From positions 21,369-85,368 of the forward strand of contig JAEKDP010000008.1 in the NCBI GenBank assembly GCA_016521575.1: DNA of 64,000 bases, given 5' to 3'. This DNA is from Rhodobacteraceae bacterium F11138 (GTDB lineage Bacteria; Pseudomonadota; Alphaproteobacteria; Rhodobacterales; Rhodobacteraceae). Position 1 is the stretch's first letter. Every line of letters begins with the position of its first letter. The translations under genes and the position numbers were made by a program. Positions 43,516-51,481 of the stretch are shown piece by piece. The notes beneath the pieces were generated by a model. It was given only the letters and a program-made list of their open reading frames with translations. It did no database searches and was not told the DNA's origin.

Positions 43516-44244
43516 TTAGGCGACCAAGGAGAGCCCCGCACCCGCGTCCTGCGGCTGCTCACCGCTGTCGATGAACGGGATGATCGAGAAGGTCTGCCCG
43601 CCGCGCTGTTCTTCGTTCTGCACGGCGTTGACGCGCAGGTCGCCATCGGGCGTGTTGATCAGCAGCGACAGGTAGTCATTGCCCGTGCGGCTGCTTTTGG
43701 CCATCCACGCCGAGCCGACGCGGATCGGTGTGCCCCGGGGCGAGCTGACCTCGATCCGGTAATCGGGGTGGGTCTCCTCGGATTTATAGCTGTTCTCGAT
43801 CAGCATGAACTCCAGATCGAACATCATGTTGGCGATGTAGCCGGTGAAGGCGTTGTCAGCGTCCATGGTGGTGAGCTCGCCCGAGATCGAGCCGGATTTC
43901 ACCAGGCCGTTCGAGACCAGCGGGATGATCTCGAATCCGCCGCTCTCGGCCGCGCGCGCCTCTTTCGTCTGCACCGCGTTGACCCGGAACGGACCCAAGC
44001 CGACATCGATCTGCATCGAGATGTAGGGATTGCCGCTGGTATTGCCGGTCTCGTTCCAGGCCGTGCCGATGCGCACCTTGCGGCCTGATTTGTTGACTGC
44101 CGTCACGTCGTAATCCGGGCTGCGTTCGGACATCTTCGGGCGGTTTTCAAGCTGGATGGCGATATCGAAACGTGTCGAATGGATCATGCCGGTGTACTGA
44201 GCGGCTGCGGTCTCGACGTTGCGGGTGAGGGTTCCTGCGAACAT
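43516..44244 (-). CDS. Tandem DUF736 protein
   Basis: The 242-residue protein is made of two copies of DUF736. The first (about residues 1-115) has YDVTAVNKSGRKVRIGTAWN and NPYISMQIDVGLGPFRVNAV. The second (about 116-240) has YRIEVSSPRGTPIRVGSAWM and NDYLSLLINTPDGDLRVNAV. DUF736 proteins are usually single-domain (~100 residues) and of unknown function; they are very common on alphaproteobacterial conjugative elements. ATG 44244 (MFAGTLTRNV) is preferred because it starts the first domain; the frame opens earlier at 44328. It reads toward the candidate oriT. Confidence 0.85.
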   Translation of the reverse strand: MFAGTLTRNVETAAAQYTGMIHSTRFDIAIQLENRPKMSERSPDYDVTAVNKSGRKVRIGTAWNETGNTSGNPYISMQIDVGLGPFRVNAVQTKEARAAESGGFEIIPLVSNGLVKSGSISGELTTMDADNAFTGYIANMMFDLEFMLIENSYKSEETHPDYRIEVSSPRGTPIRVGSAWMAKSSRTGNDYLSLLINTPDGDLRVNAVQNEEQRGGQTFSIIPFIDSGEQPQDAGAGLSLVA

Positions 44245-44330
44245 GGGATGGTTCCTTTTGGATTGGCCGGTGCCTGACGTTCTTGCCAGCGCATCCGGGA
44301 TTGCTTTCTCGACCCCTTGAGGGATCACAA

Positions 44331-44356
44331 ACCAGAAAGCTTGCTTTCCTTTCAGT
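44331..44356 (-). repeat. Leader stem-loop of the shared CTGAAAAG family
   Basis: On the - strand the element reads CTGAAAGGAAAGCAAGCTTT and then CTGGTT. Its core GAAAGC-AA-GCTTTC (44336-44349) is a perfect palindrome. It lies 13 bp past the stop of the 44369-44671 gene and about 87 nt upstream of the DUF736 start. It resembles the elements at 45721, 50041, 54861 and 55361. It may terminate the upstream gene or act as a leader signal for the next. Confidence 0.5.
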
Positions 44357-44368
44357 CCCGCCCACGGG

Positions 44369-44671
44369 TCAGAGCTGCTGTCCGAGTGGGAATGCCCCCG
44401 CGCCTCTGGGTGCTACGCCCCTCCCCTGCCCGTCTGGTCTTGATTGGTTGCCCGGATTTTCTGCGGCGTCCTTCGATTGCGCGACGAAGAACTCCGTTTC
44501 TTTTCCGTTCAACCGGTGCCCGCTCCGGTCGGTCAGACCGATGCAGCTTCCGTTCGGCACATAGGTGATGAGGTACTGACCGAGCCTGTCCTTGTGGACA
44601 ACGTAGCCGGTATTGGCCCAATGCACGGTCTGCCCGGCATCAACCGCGGCTTTGATTTCATCGAGTGTCAT
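44369..44671 (-). CDS. Small hypothetical plasmid protein
   Basis: The 100-residue protein starts at ATG 44671 after AGGAGGATCGC, a strong ribosome-binding site. The first 65 residues (MTLDEIKAAVDAGQTVHWAN, TGYVVHKDRLGQYLITYVPN, then GSCIGLTDRSG) look like a compact alpha/beta domain. The remaining Gly/Pro-rich tail is low complexity. Small proteins starting in this manner are frequent on rhodobacterial plasmids. No function is known to me. Confidence 0.72.
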   Translation of the reverse strand: MTLDEIKAAVDAGQTVHWANTGYVVHKDRLGQYLITYVPNGSCIGLTDRSGHRLNGKETEFFVAQSKDAAENPGNQSRPDGQGRGVAPRGAGAFPLGQQL

Positions 44672-44710
44672 GCGATCCTCCTCAAGAAGAATGGTGGGGA
44701 AACGACGCAA

Positions 44711-44736
44711 GAAGCCCGATCTTCCAACCGGGCTTC
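44711..44736 (-). terminator. Stem-loop between the DUF6915-like gene and the next gene
   Basis: GAAGCCCG (44711-44718) and CGGGCTTC (44729-44736) form a perfect 8-bp stem with a 10-nt loop. In leftward transcription it comes 36 nt after the 44772 stop and is followed by TTGCGTCG, a weak U-tract. It also lies 40 nt before the 44671 start. Terminator is the simplest reading. Confidence 0.5.
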
Positions 44737-44771
44737 CGTGCGGCATTCGTTTGGCAAACGACCGAGACCTG

Positions 44772-45233
44772 TCAGGCGCTTTGCGTGGCTTGCATCGCGC
44801 GCGCCGCCATCCAATCTTTCAGGCCAAGAACGGTTCGTCCGGCGGCGACCTCGGAGGCCCAAGCGACCCTTGGGTCGCCGCAGGGATCATCGCCGACATG
44901 GCGGTCGATATGACCATTGGCCATCCATGGCTCGGGCTGGATCCGTCGCAGCCAGTCCGCCATGCTCGGAATGCGGCCCTGGCAGTCTTCACGGATATGC
45001 TGCTCGCCGATCCAGCGCACGGGAATGTCCCGACCTGCGCTATTGGTCAGGGACACGCCGAAGACACGTTCGGCCTCAAATAGGCCTTGGGCATGGTGAC
45101 GCATGGCGCGGTGCGTAAAGAGCGCGAGGTGCTCTTTCGAGGCGTCGAACCAGTCATGTATGGACTGATAGTCAGACGGCACCCCGCCGAATTTTCGGGC
45201 AGAGCTTTCAGCATGATGAAGCGGATGGGCCAT
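44772..45233 (-). CDS. DUF6915-like hypothetical protein
   Basis: The 153-residue protein opens MAHPLHHAESSARKFGGVPS, then DYQSIHDWFDASKEHLALFT and HRAMRHHAQGLFEAERVFG. The several His residues in this stretch suggest metal binding. The opening resembles a plasmid family I know as DUF6915; the match is by memory of the pattern. ATG 45233 lies 1 bp past the stop of the upstream gene (45235), so the two are coupled. The frame opens earlier, but the added residues overlap that gene. Confidence 0.7.
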   Translation of the reverse strand: MAHPLHHAESSARKFGGVPSDYQSIHDWFDASKEHLALFTHRAMRHHAQGLFEAERVFGVSLTNSAGRDIPVRWIGEQHIREDCQGRIPSMADWLRRIQPEPWMANGHIDRHVGDDPCGDPRVAWASEVAAGRTVLGLKDWMAARAMQATQSA

Positions 45234-45234
45234 C

Positions 45235-45621
45235 TCACAGCCCCTCGTCATAGCTGTGCGAGCATTCGACATAGCGGTCGGCATGATCCAAGGTGACACT
45301 GTCGGCGGTGATGTCCCAGGTCAGCGTGCCATAGCCGCCCTCGTTGTTTTCGAACCCCGGGTGATGGTGATAGGCGAGCGACCAGGCGAAGTCGCCCATC
45401 TCGGTGGCAAGCGGCTCCGGCAGTTGGACCTCTGCTGGCTGCACCGTCACATCCTCGACATTGCCGGAGTCGCCATAGCCTTCGTATTCGGCAGCGACCT
45501 CGCTGATGCCAAGCGCACGTAGTTGCGCGGGCAGTTCCGCTCGGGTCGCCTTCAAGGTGGTTTCACGCTCCGCGCGCCACTGAGCCGCCAGTGCGGCATA
45601 GTCCATTTGGGGATTGGTCAT
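45235..45621 (-). CDS. DUF6878-like hypothetical protein
   Basis: The 128-residue acidic protein starts at ATG 45621 (MTNPQMDYAALAAQWRAERE). Its C-terminal half contains WSLAYHHHPGFENNEGGYGT and LTWDITADSVTLDHADRYVE, a motif combination I associate with plasmid family DUF6878. Function is unknown; the HHHPGFENN segment could bind metal. An upstream extension to 45825 would run into the end of the strawberry-notch gene. It is coupled to the DUF6915-like gene. Confidence 0.7.
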   Translation of the reverse strand: MTNPQMDYAALAAQWRAERETTLKATRAELPAQLRALGISEVAAEYEGYGDSGNVEDVTVQPAEVQLPEPLATEMGDFAWSLAYHHHPGFENNEGGYGTLTWDITADSVTLDHADRYVECSHSYDEGL

Positions 45622-45720
45622 GGGTCTGTCCTCTTGTCTGAATTTGGGGGGCCGGGCGTGGCATTGGTCAGCGCGCGTCCGGAAAGCGCAGATCGGCCAA
45701 ATCCCGATCCACGCCGCCCG

Positions 45721-45746
45721 ACCGGAAGCTCGCTTTGACTTTTCAG
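45721..45746 (-). repeat. Shared CTGAAAAG stem-loop element at the end of the helicase gene
   Basis: On the - strand it reads CTGAAAAGTCAAAGCGAGCT and then TCCGGT, beginning inside the stop codon of the 45743-50005 gene. Its AAGC-GA-GCTT core is short. It lies 100 nt upstream of the 45621 start. It aligns with the elements at 44331, 50041, 54861 and 55361. Confidence 0.45.
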
Positions 45747-48700
45747 GCGGCTTGTTCTGCAGCTCTAGCGGCTCCCTGCCCAACGATCCGGGCCAGAATG
45801 CTTCCCGTGTCGATCCCGTCCCCATGCGGCAGGAACACCCGCAACTGGAAGGCGATGATCTCCGTGAAACACCCCATGGCCTTGAGGCCTTCGATCATGC
45901 CCTTGTCCGCGCCGCCAAGCTCGAGACGCATCTCGCCTGCGACGCGGCGACGGGTCAGGGTGAGACCCCGGCCCAGATCGACATGTGCGGTGGTGCCGAG
46001 GGCGGCGGTCAACATCTCCTGCGGCGTTTGCGGATTGGAGACGAGGAAGCGGGCGCGCAGCGCGGCCGCCCCTTCCTCGCTTAGCGTGCGCCCGATCATG
46101 GCGGTCGCCCCGTCGGGCGTGACGCGGTAGATGCGCTCATTGGTGGTCGGAATGTCCTTCCAGATCGGCAGCAGCAGCCCGGTCAGCAGGTAGAGCTTGG
46201 TTGTGGTGGTTTTCGGCAGGGACGCAGCCTCGGCATCCCAAAGCCTTGCGAACTCAGGCCTTCCGATGTCTTCCCAGGCCGAGGACTCGAACCGCGCCTC
46301 TTCGAGATAGCTCGACCCGTTTGGCCGCACCACCTTGCGCATCAGCGTGACGATGTCCTCGTCATACATCTGCATGGGCCGCGCCGAGATGAGCGCCGCG
46401 CGACCGGAGGCGCGATTGACCATCGGCAGCTTGTCGGGGTTGCGCGACAGGGCGTCATCCGCCGACAGCACGTGGACCGGGTCCGTCACCTCAAGTCCGA
46501 TGATCCGCGTCACGGCGCCAGATTTCGGGCAGGTCCAGAGATCTTCCGTGGAGACCTGTTCTATCTTGTCGCCGCGTAGGGTTTCCACGCCGAGATCGAG
46601 CGTGCCCGCCGCGCGCGCCCGTTCCGTCTGATCGGCAATCCGGCGCATGAACTCGGCAAAGAGCCCGTTCTGCATGTGGATGGGAAGGGCAAGCACCCGG
46701 TTGAGAAACCGCTGGATCGGGGGAAGCTCCTCAAGGAGCACCCCGTCCTTGTCGATCAGCCGCAGGGCCGTCCAGTCGGTGAAGCTCTCGTAGCTCATCG
46801 CTTCAGCGCGCCCGGCGGCAAGATCGGAGAAATACCCACGCAGCGCCGCCCGCGCGATCGGGCTTTCGAGATTGTCCTCCTCCCGGAACATGCCCTGCGA
46901 GCCGGTCTCGCGCTGACCCTTGGTCAAGGCCCCCAGCTGGTCGAGGCGTTTGGCTATAGTCGAGGTGAAACGTTTTTCGCCATGCACATCCGAGGTGCAG
47001 ACCCGGAAGAAGGGCGCGCTGACCTGAGCCGAGCGATGCGTGCGCCCGAGCCCCTGGATGGCCGCATCCGCGCGCCAGCCGGGCTCCAGAAGATAGTGCC
47101 GCCGCCGTTTCTGGTTCTTCGCCGTTTGCGCCGCGTGATAGGACCGGCCCGTACCGCCTGCATCGGAGAAGATAAGGATATCCTTCTCGCCGTCCATGAA
47201 GGCTTGGGTTTCGGATGAATTGCTGCTGGCGGCGCGTTTCTCGATGAAGAGGTGGCCATCCTCGGCCTTGAGGGGCCGGATGGACCGGCCCGTGACCTCT
47301 GCGACGGCCTCGTCGCCAAAAGCCCAGAGGATCTGATCGAGCGCCGAGGGGATCGGGGCGAGCGTCATCAACTCCATCATGGCCGCATCGCGCAGGGCGA
47401 GCGCCTCGCGCGAGACAACGAGCGCGCCGGTCTCATCCCGCAAGGGTTCCGCCACCATGTTGCCGTCAATCTCCACGAGCTTTTGCGCATGAATCGGGAA
47501 GGCCTGTTCGAGGTATCCCAGGACGTAGTCGCGCGGCGTTAGCGCGCCCTCGACCAGCTCGTCCTCCGGGTCCATCGTCTCAAGCCGACGTTTCAGCAGG
47601 CTTTCGCCTGTAGAGACCACCTGAATGACGCAAGCCTTGCCCGCCGCCAGATCGTCCGCGATGGCGCGGATAATGCTTGGAGCCTTCATGCCCATCAGGA
47701 GATGGTTGAAGAAGCGCTGTTTCGTGCTCTCGAAGCGGGACTTGGCCGAGGCGCGTGCGGCCGACGCATTGGTCTCGCCCGAGGCGTCGTTGACGCCGGT
47801 CGCCGTCAGCGCGGCTTCGAGATTGTGGTGGATGGTGCGAAACGCTCCAGCGTAGGCGTCATAGACCTCGATCTGGGCCGGAGTGAGCGCGTGTTCGAGC
47901 ACGTCATACTCCACCCCATCAAAACTGAGGGCACGCGCCGTGTAGAGCCCGAGCGTCTTGAGATCGCGCGCGACCACCTCCATGGCAGCGACACCGCCGG
48001 CTTCCATCGCAGAAACGAAGCTCTCGCGGCTTGGGAAGGGGAATTCGGGGCCCTGCCCCCAGAGCCCCAGCCGCGCGGCATAGGCCAGGTTGTGCACGCT
48101 CGTGGCACCCGTGGCCGAGATGTAGAAGACGCGAGCGCGGGGTGCTGCCAGTTGCAGCCGCAGGCCAGCAAGGCCCTGCTGGGAGGGTTTGACCCCCCTG
48201 CCCTGCTCGGACCCGGCCGCGTTCTGCATGGCATGGGCCTCATCAAAGGCCAGTACGCCTTCAAAGTCTTCGCCCATCCAGTCGAGGATCTGGCTCAGTC
48301 GCGTGGTACCGCATTTGCCCGCGGACCGCAGCGTGGCGTAGGTGACAAAGAGGATACCGTCGCCCATCGGGATCGGCTGGTCCGGTTTCCATTTTGAGAG
48401 CGGCTGGATGTCGGCTGGCGAGCCGCCGAGATCGGTCCAGTCGCGGATGGCGTCCTCGATGAGCGTGGCGGATTTGGAGACCCAGATCGCCTTTCTGCGA
48501 CCGGCCAGCCAGTTCACGAGAATGAGCCCCGCGCATTCGCGCCCCTTGCCGCAACCGGTGCCGTCGCCGAGGAAATAGCCAAGGCGATAGGCACGTGCAT
48601 CCGGGTCATCATCGGCGCGCGTCAGCTTGGTCTGGTCATCATCGATCGCGAACCGACCCGGCAGGTCGCGCCCATGGGCGTCATGCGCCATGATGATGGT

Positions 48701-50005
48701 TTCCAGCTGCGCCTCGGAGAGATGTCCCTCCTCGATCAACCGTGCGGGCAGGCGCAAGTCATCACGGCCCGTATTTGAGGGCATGGGCGGGGCAACCGAG
48801 GCCATGGCGATGCTTTCAACAAGCGGCGTGGGATGTTCCTGCGCATCCGCAATCTCGATCCGTTGCGGACGGTAGCGCGCATAGATGTCCGAGATGGGCA
48901 TGTTGTTGCGCGGGGTCTGAAGGCTCGTGAAGCTGAGCGGACGGACGGCATTGGCCCTGGCTGTGGGGGCGGTGATAACACCGGCAGCGGTCTTGCGCGG
49001 GACAGATGATCGAACGGTCGGCCGAGCATGAGGGATCGCTTCAACCCGTTGGGCCGGGCTCATCTCGGTCCGTGTTGCGGCCACGGCATCGACAAATGGA
49101 AGGGCTTCATCCAGATCGCACAAAGTGGCGCGGATCATCTCGCCGCCCTCCTGCACCTTGTCGAAGACCATGAGCTGGGTTTCGACAGAGGTGCCGAGCT
49201 TGCGGTAGACCTGCCCCGGCATCGTCAGCGCCAATCGTGGCGTCAGGAGACCGCAGGCGCGGGACCAATGCGCGGCATCGCGTTCGGGCGTGAACCCCGG
49301 CGGCATGATCGCCACCAGGCGCCCACCTGGTGCCAGGCGCTTTGCAGCCGCAATGAGATGTTTGGCAGCGATGTGCTTGTCGCGGGATCGGTCGACCGAG
49401 GAGGCGAAGGGCGGATTCATCACCACGACGTCGGGTAGAACCGGCGTCTGCAGCAGATCGTCGATATGCTCGCCGTCATGGCCCGTCACATCGCCACCAA
49501 AGACCGCGCGCAAAAGGCTCTGGCGAAAGGGGTCGATCTCGTTGAGCACAAGGGTGGCACCGGCCCGGGCGGCGAAAGCTGCCAGGGCACCGGTGCCAGC
49601 CGAGGGCTCCAGCACGGTCTCGCCCTTGCGAACGGCTGCCGCCCGCAAGGCCAGCGCCGCAAATGGCAGCGGCGTGGAAAACTGCTGTAGCCGGATCTGC
49701 TGCTCTGACCGGCGGGTTTCCGTAAGGAGACGTGAGGCGAGGAGTTTTGCGTTGGCGATGTCTGCTGTGGCACCGGCCCCACGCAGAAGCACCTGGATGG
49801 CCGCTGCCTGCATCATGTCATAGGCCATGCGCCAGTCCCAGGCGCCACCGGCATCGCTGCCATGAAACGTCTCGCGCATGATACGCGCGAGCGCTGAACT
49901 GCGCAGGGGCTGGTCATCGACCTCCGTGCCGATTTGCGCGAGGGCAGAGGCGAGATCGGCTTCGGAGATTGCGAGAGCCGGGTTGGCCGTTCTGGGTTTG
50001 GACAT
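45743..50005 (-). CDS. Strawberry-notch-type helicase with N-terminal methyltransferase domain
   Basis: The 1420-residue protein has an N-terminal Rossmann methyltransferase: ETVLEPSAGTGALAAFAARA as SAM site, and DVVVMNPPFASS as the NPPF catalytic motif of N6-adenine-type enzymes. A strawberry-notch-like SF2 helicase follows with Walker A LGDGTGCGKGRE, motif II FDEAHAMQN, and motif VI AAIQGLGRTHRS plus the C-terminal Sno helicase domain. It may modify and remodel incoming plasmid DNA, which would fit the leading-region position and help evade host restriction; that is inference. ATG 50005 has GGAAAATCCCC before it. The sequence is intact across 4.3 kb, GC-rich like the backbone. Confidence 0.85.
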   Translation of the reverse strand: MSKPRTANPALAISEADLASALAQIGTEVDDQPLRSSALARIMRETFHGSDAGGAWDWRMAYDMMQAAAIQVLLRGAGATADIANAKLLASRLLTETRRSEQQIRLQQFSTPLPFAALALRAAAVRKGETVLEPSAGTGALAAFAARAGATLVLNEIDPFRQSLLRAVFGGDVTGHDGEHIDDLLQTPVLPDVVVMNPPFASSVDRSRDKHIAAKHLIAAAKRLAPGGRLVAIMPPGFTPERDAAHWSRACGLLTPRLALTMPGQVYRKLGTSVETQLMVFDKVQEGGEMIRATLCDLDEALPFVDAVAATRTEMSPAQRVEAIPHARPTVRSSVPRKTAAGVITAPTARANAVRPLSFTSLQTPRNNMPISDIYARYRPQRIEIADAQEHPTPLVESIAMASVAPPMPSNTGRDDLRLPARLIEEGHLSEAQLETIIMAHDAHGRDLPGRFAIDDDQTKLTRADDDPDARAYRLGYFLGDGTGCGKGRECAGLILVNWLAGRRKAIWVSKSATLIEDAIRDWTDLGGSPADIQPLSKWKPDQPIPMGDGILFVTYATLRSAGKCGTTRLSQILDWMGEDFEGVLAFDEAHAMQNAAGSEQGRGVKPSQQGLAGLRLQLAAPRARVFYISATGATSVHNLAYAARLGLWGQGPEFPFPSRESFVSAMEAGGVAAMEVVARDLKTLGLYTARALSFDGVEYDVLEHALTPAQIEVYDAYAGAFRTIHHNLEAALTATGVNDASGETNASAARASAKSRFESTKQRFFNHLLMGMKAPSIIRAIADDLAAGKACVIQVVSTGESLLKRRLETMDPEDELVEGALTPRDYVLGYLEQAFPIHAQKLVEIDGNMVAEPLRDETGALVVSREALALRDAAMMELMTLAPIPSALDQILWAFGDEAVAEVTGRSIRPLKAEDGHLFIEKRAASSNSSETQAFMDGEKDILIFSDAGGTGRSYHAAQTAKNQKRRRHYLLEPGWRADAAIQGLGRTHRSAQVSAPFFRVCTSDVHGEKRFTSTIAKRLDQLGALTKGQRETGSQGMFREEDNLESPIARAALRGYFSDLAAGRAEAMSYESFTDWTALRLIDKDGVLLEELPPIQRFLNRVLALPIHMQNGLFAEFMRRIADQTERARAAGTLDLGVETLRGDKIEQVSTEDLWTCPKSGAVTRIIGLEVTDPVHVLSADDALSRNPDKLPMVNRASGRAALISARPMQMYDEDIVTLMRKVVRPNGSSYLEEARFESSAWEDIGRPEFARLWDAEAASLPKTTTTKLYLLTGLLLPIWKDIPTTNERIYRVTPDGATAMIGRTLSEEGAAALRARFLVSNPQTPQEMLTAALGTTAHVDLGRGLTLTRRRVAGEMRLELGGADKGMIEGLKAMGCFTEIIAFQLRVFLPHGDGIDTGSILARIVGQGAARAAEQAA

Positions 50006-50040
50006 GGGGATTTTCCTTGGACCAGGGTCTGAGTTCCAAA

Positions 50041-50068
50041 GGACAAAAAGCCCGCTTTCGCTTTTCAG
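50041..50068 (-). repeat. Shared CTGAAAAG stem-loop upstream of the helicase gene
   Basis: On the - strand the element reads CTGAAAAGCGAAAGCGGGCT and then TTTTGTCC. AAAAGC and GCTTTT pair around an 8-nt loop, and the T-run makes it terminator-like. It lies 36-63 nt upstream of the helicase start and about 40 nt past the stop of the small 50109-50261 gene. Confidence 0.55.
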
Positions 50069-50108
50069 GGTGACGGGGGGTCAGACCGCGCTGCCCCCCA
50101 AGGCTTGG

Positions 50109-50261
50109 TCAGGACTTGGGTTCGACCTGCCGCTTCGCATCAATCAATGCCTGTGCGGCCTGCATCACCTGAACCTGAGATGTTCCCGAGCGTGCATCCT
50201 CCAGCGCGGCCTGCACCTGCGCGCAAAACCACGTGTCATAAGAATTCGCTTCAGCGGCCAC
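50109..50261 (-). CDS. Small RelB/stability-determinant-like antitoxin candidate
   Basis: The 50-residue frame starts at GTG 50261, with GAGGAG 7 nt upstream. The product VAAEANSYDTWFCAQVQAAL continues EDARSGTSQVQVMQAAQALI; the SYDTWFxxxVxxAL opening is the pattern of short RelB/StbD-like antitoxins. Its 5' end overlaps the preceding small frame by 11 bp, so the two are coupled. No RelE-type toxin follows, so it may be an orphan or partner to the 54-residue protein. Confidence 0.5.
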   Translation of the reverse strand: MAAEANSYDTWFCAQVQAALEDARSGTSQVQVMQAAQALIDAKRQVEPKS

Positions 50262-50415
50262 GGAAATGCTCCTCGAGCCCGATATCCAGCAGCTTGCCGA
50301 GGTCATCGGGCATGTCTGCAACGCGCACAGCAATTGGGAAACGGTGCCCCGTCAGGTCAGGCGCGCATTGCTCCTCTAGCCCGAGGTGCTGCCTATCCTT
50401 TTCCGCCTCAATCAT
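50251..50415 (-). CDS. Small hypothetical protein coupled to the antitoxin candidate
   Basis: The 54-residue frame starts at ATG 50415, with GGAG 9-12 nt upstream. It encodes MIEAEKDRQHLGLEEQCAPD followed by HRFPIAVRVADMPDDLGKLL. Its last codons carry the Shine-Dalgarno of the 50109-50261 gene. It lies about 96 nt past the yhaV stop on the same strand. The composition is normal, but I do not recognise it; a shorter or longer start (50511) is possible. Confidence 0.4.
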   Translation of the reverse strand: MIEAEKDRQHLGLEEQCAPDLTGHRFPIAVRVADMPDDLGKLLDIGLEEHFRGR

Positions 50416-50511
50416 CGTGCTTTCTCCGACCGTATTATCAGCCGATGCTACATCTTCACCAGCGGGGCGTCGTAAACGATAATGCCAAAGGGTCACAGCA
50501 AGCTGGCCCAC

Positions 50512-51030
50512 TTACCGATCGGGCACCGCTTCAAGAGAAGTTTCGAACCGCTTGCCCGCCGCTGCAGCTTCTTTCAAGAGCGCGTCGAAATTGTCAGGTG
50601 GATTGCCATCTTCCAACATCCCTTTGAACGTCGCATAGGCATCCGTCTTGCTGCCGTAGGCGCGCAGGGTCTTGTCGTCGTTCACCCAGGCCACCACGAT
50701 GACCTTCGCATCGCTGTTGAACCGATAGAACAGCCGATACTGCTGGAAGAATTTCGCCCGGAACCAGTGCTTGCGGTGATCGCCGAGTGTGCCGCCTTGC
50801 CGGAAGGCGGCGGCACCCGGATCTGTCGGTATGGCCTCGGTGACCAGCTTAAAGATGGCGGCCAGCCGTTTCGTCGGGTTTTTCTTGCGCCAGGTCTTAG
50901 GATCGCGTGCCTTACGCGCCTCGACCTCTTCAATCAACCCTTCGAGCTGATCCAGAAAGAGCGGATGCGCATAAATCGACCATCCGTTTACGACAAGGGG
51001 CGCTTGGGCGGGCACGCTATCGCCGCTCAT
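50512..51030 (-). CDS. yhaV: YhaV-family toxin
   Basis: The 172-residue protein contains HWFRAKFFQQYRLFYRFNSD and then AKVIVVAWVNDDKTLRAYGS, the YhaV toxin signature (RelE-superfamily ribonuclease). The N-terminal WSIYAHPLFLDQLEGLIEEV is also typical. In Escherichia coli YhaV cuts mRNA and is held inactive by PrlF. The gene overlaps the prlF stop by 4 bp, so the pair is a complete type II toxin-antitoxin module, here serving plasmid maintenance. Confidence 0.92.
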   Translation of the reverse strand: MSGDSVPAQAPLVVNGWSIYAHPLFLDQLEGLIEEVEARKARDPKTWRKKNPTKRLAAIFKLVTEAIPTDPGAAAFRQGGTLGDHRKHWFRAKFFQQYRLFYRFNSDAKVIVVAWVNDDKTLRAYGSKTDAYATFKGMLEDGNPPDNFDALLKEAAAAGKRFETSLEAVPDR

Positions 51031-51356
51031 TCATCCTCGAGCGATAGCGGCGCATCGAGATCGACGTCAACGTCTCCGACCAGTGCTGCAAGACGGTCAT
51101 GCAAAGCCCCATCGAACGCCCGAATGCGGTCCGGATGCGCCTTGATATCGGCCTCGACAAAATCGAGAAAGGCTCCGAGCACGGGATCGTCCTCCTCGTC
51201 GCTGCGCACGGGCTCGATATAGACCCTGCCACTCGGCTCGGTGCAGTAGCGAATCTGGTCGCCCTTGCCCAATTTGAGCTGTTTGCGCACACCCGCCGGC
51301 ACGGTCGTCTGATACCGATCCGTGAGTTTCGAGACATCTTGTGCGAGCACTGTCAT
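51027..51356 (-). CDS. prlF: PrlF-family antitoxin
   Basis: The 109-residue protein has an N-terminal AbrB/SpoVT swapped-hairpin DNA-binding domain: SKLTDRYQTTVPAGVRKQLK and LGKGDQIRYCTEPSGRVYIE. An acidic C-terminal tail follows that would mask the YhaV toxin. I chose ATG 51356, preceded by AGGAGA; the open frame reaches 51743 but would run through the promoter. It overlaps yhaV by 4 bp. It should repress its own promoter (51397-51425). Confidence 0.9.
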   Translation of the reverse strand: MTVLAQDVSKLTDRYQTTVPAGVRKQLKLGKGDQIRYCTEPSGRVYIEPVRSDEEDDPVLGAFLDFVEADIKAHPDRIRAFDGALHDRLAALVGDVDVDLDAPLSLEDE

Positions 51357-51396
51357 GGCAGTCTCCTGAAAGAATGGGGGTCTTTGCTGCCCGCGA

Positions 51397-51425
51397 TAGG
51401 TAATGCATTTGCATTGCCTTGTCAA
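51397..51425 (-). promoter_or_regulatory. Promoter of prlF-yhaV with overlapping operator palindrome
   Basis: On the - strand TTGACA (51425-51420) and TACCTA (51402-51397) are 17 bp apart, a good sigma-70 pair. The spacer contains the inverted repeat AATGCA-TT-TGCATT, extended to GGTAATGCA/TGCATTGCC with one mismatch (51399-51418). A palindrome between -35 and -10 fits autorepression by PrlF, as AbrB-type antitoxins do. The start codon lies 40 bp further on. Confidence 0.65.
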
Positions 51426-51481
51426 GATAAGCCGCAGGATCTGTTGTCGCCGGCAGTTCGAAGAACCGTCCGGCGCAGGAC

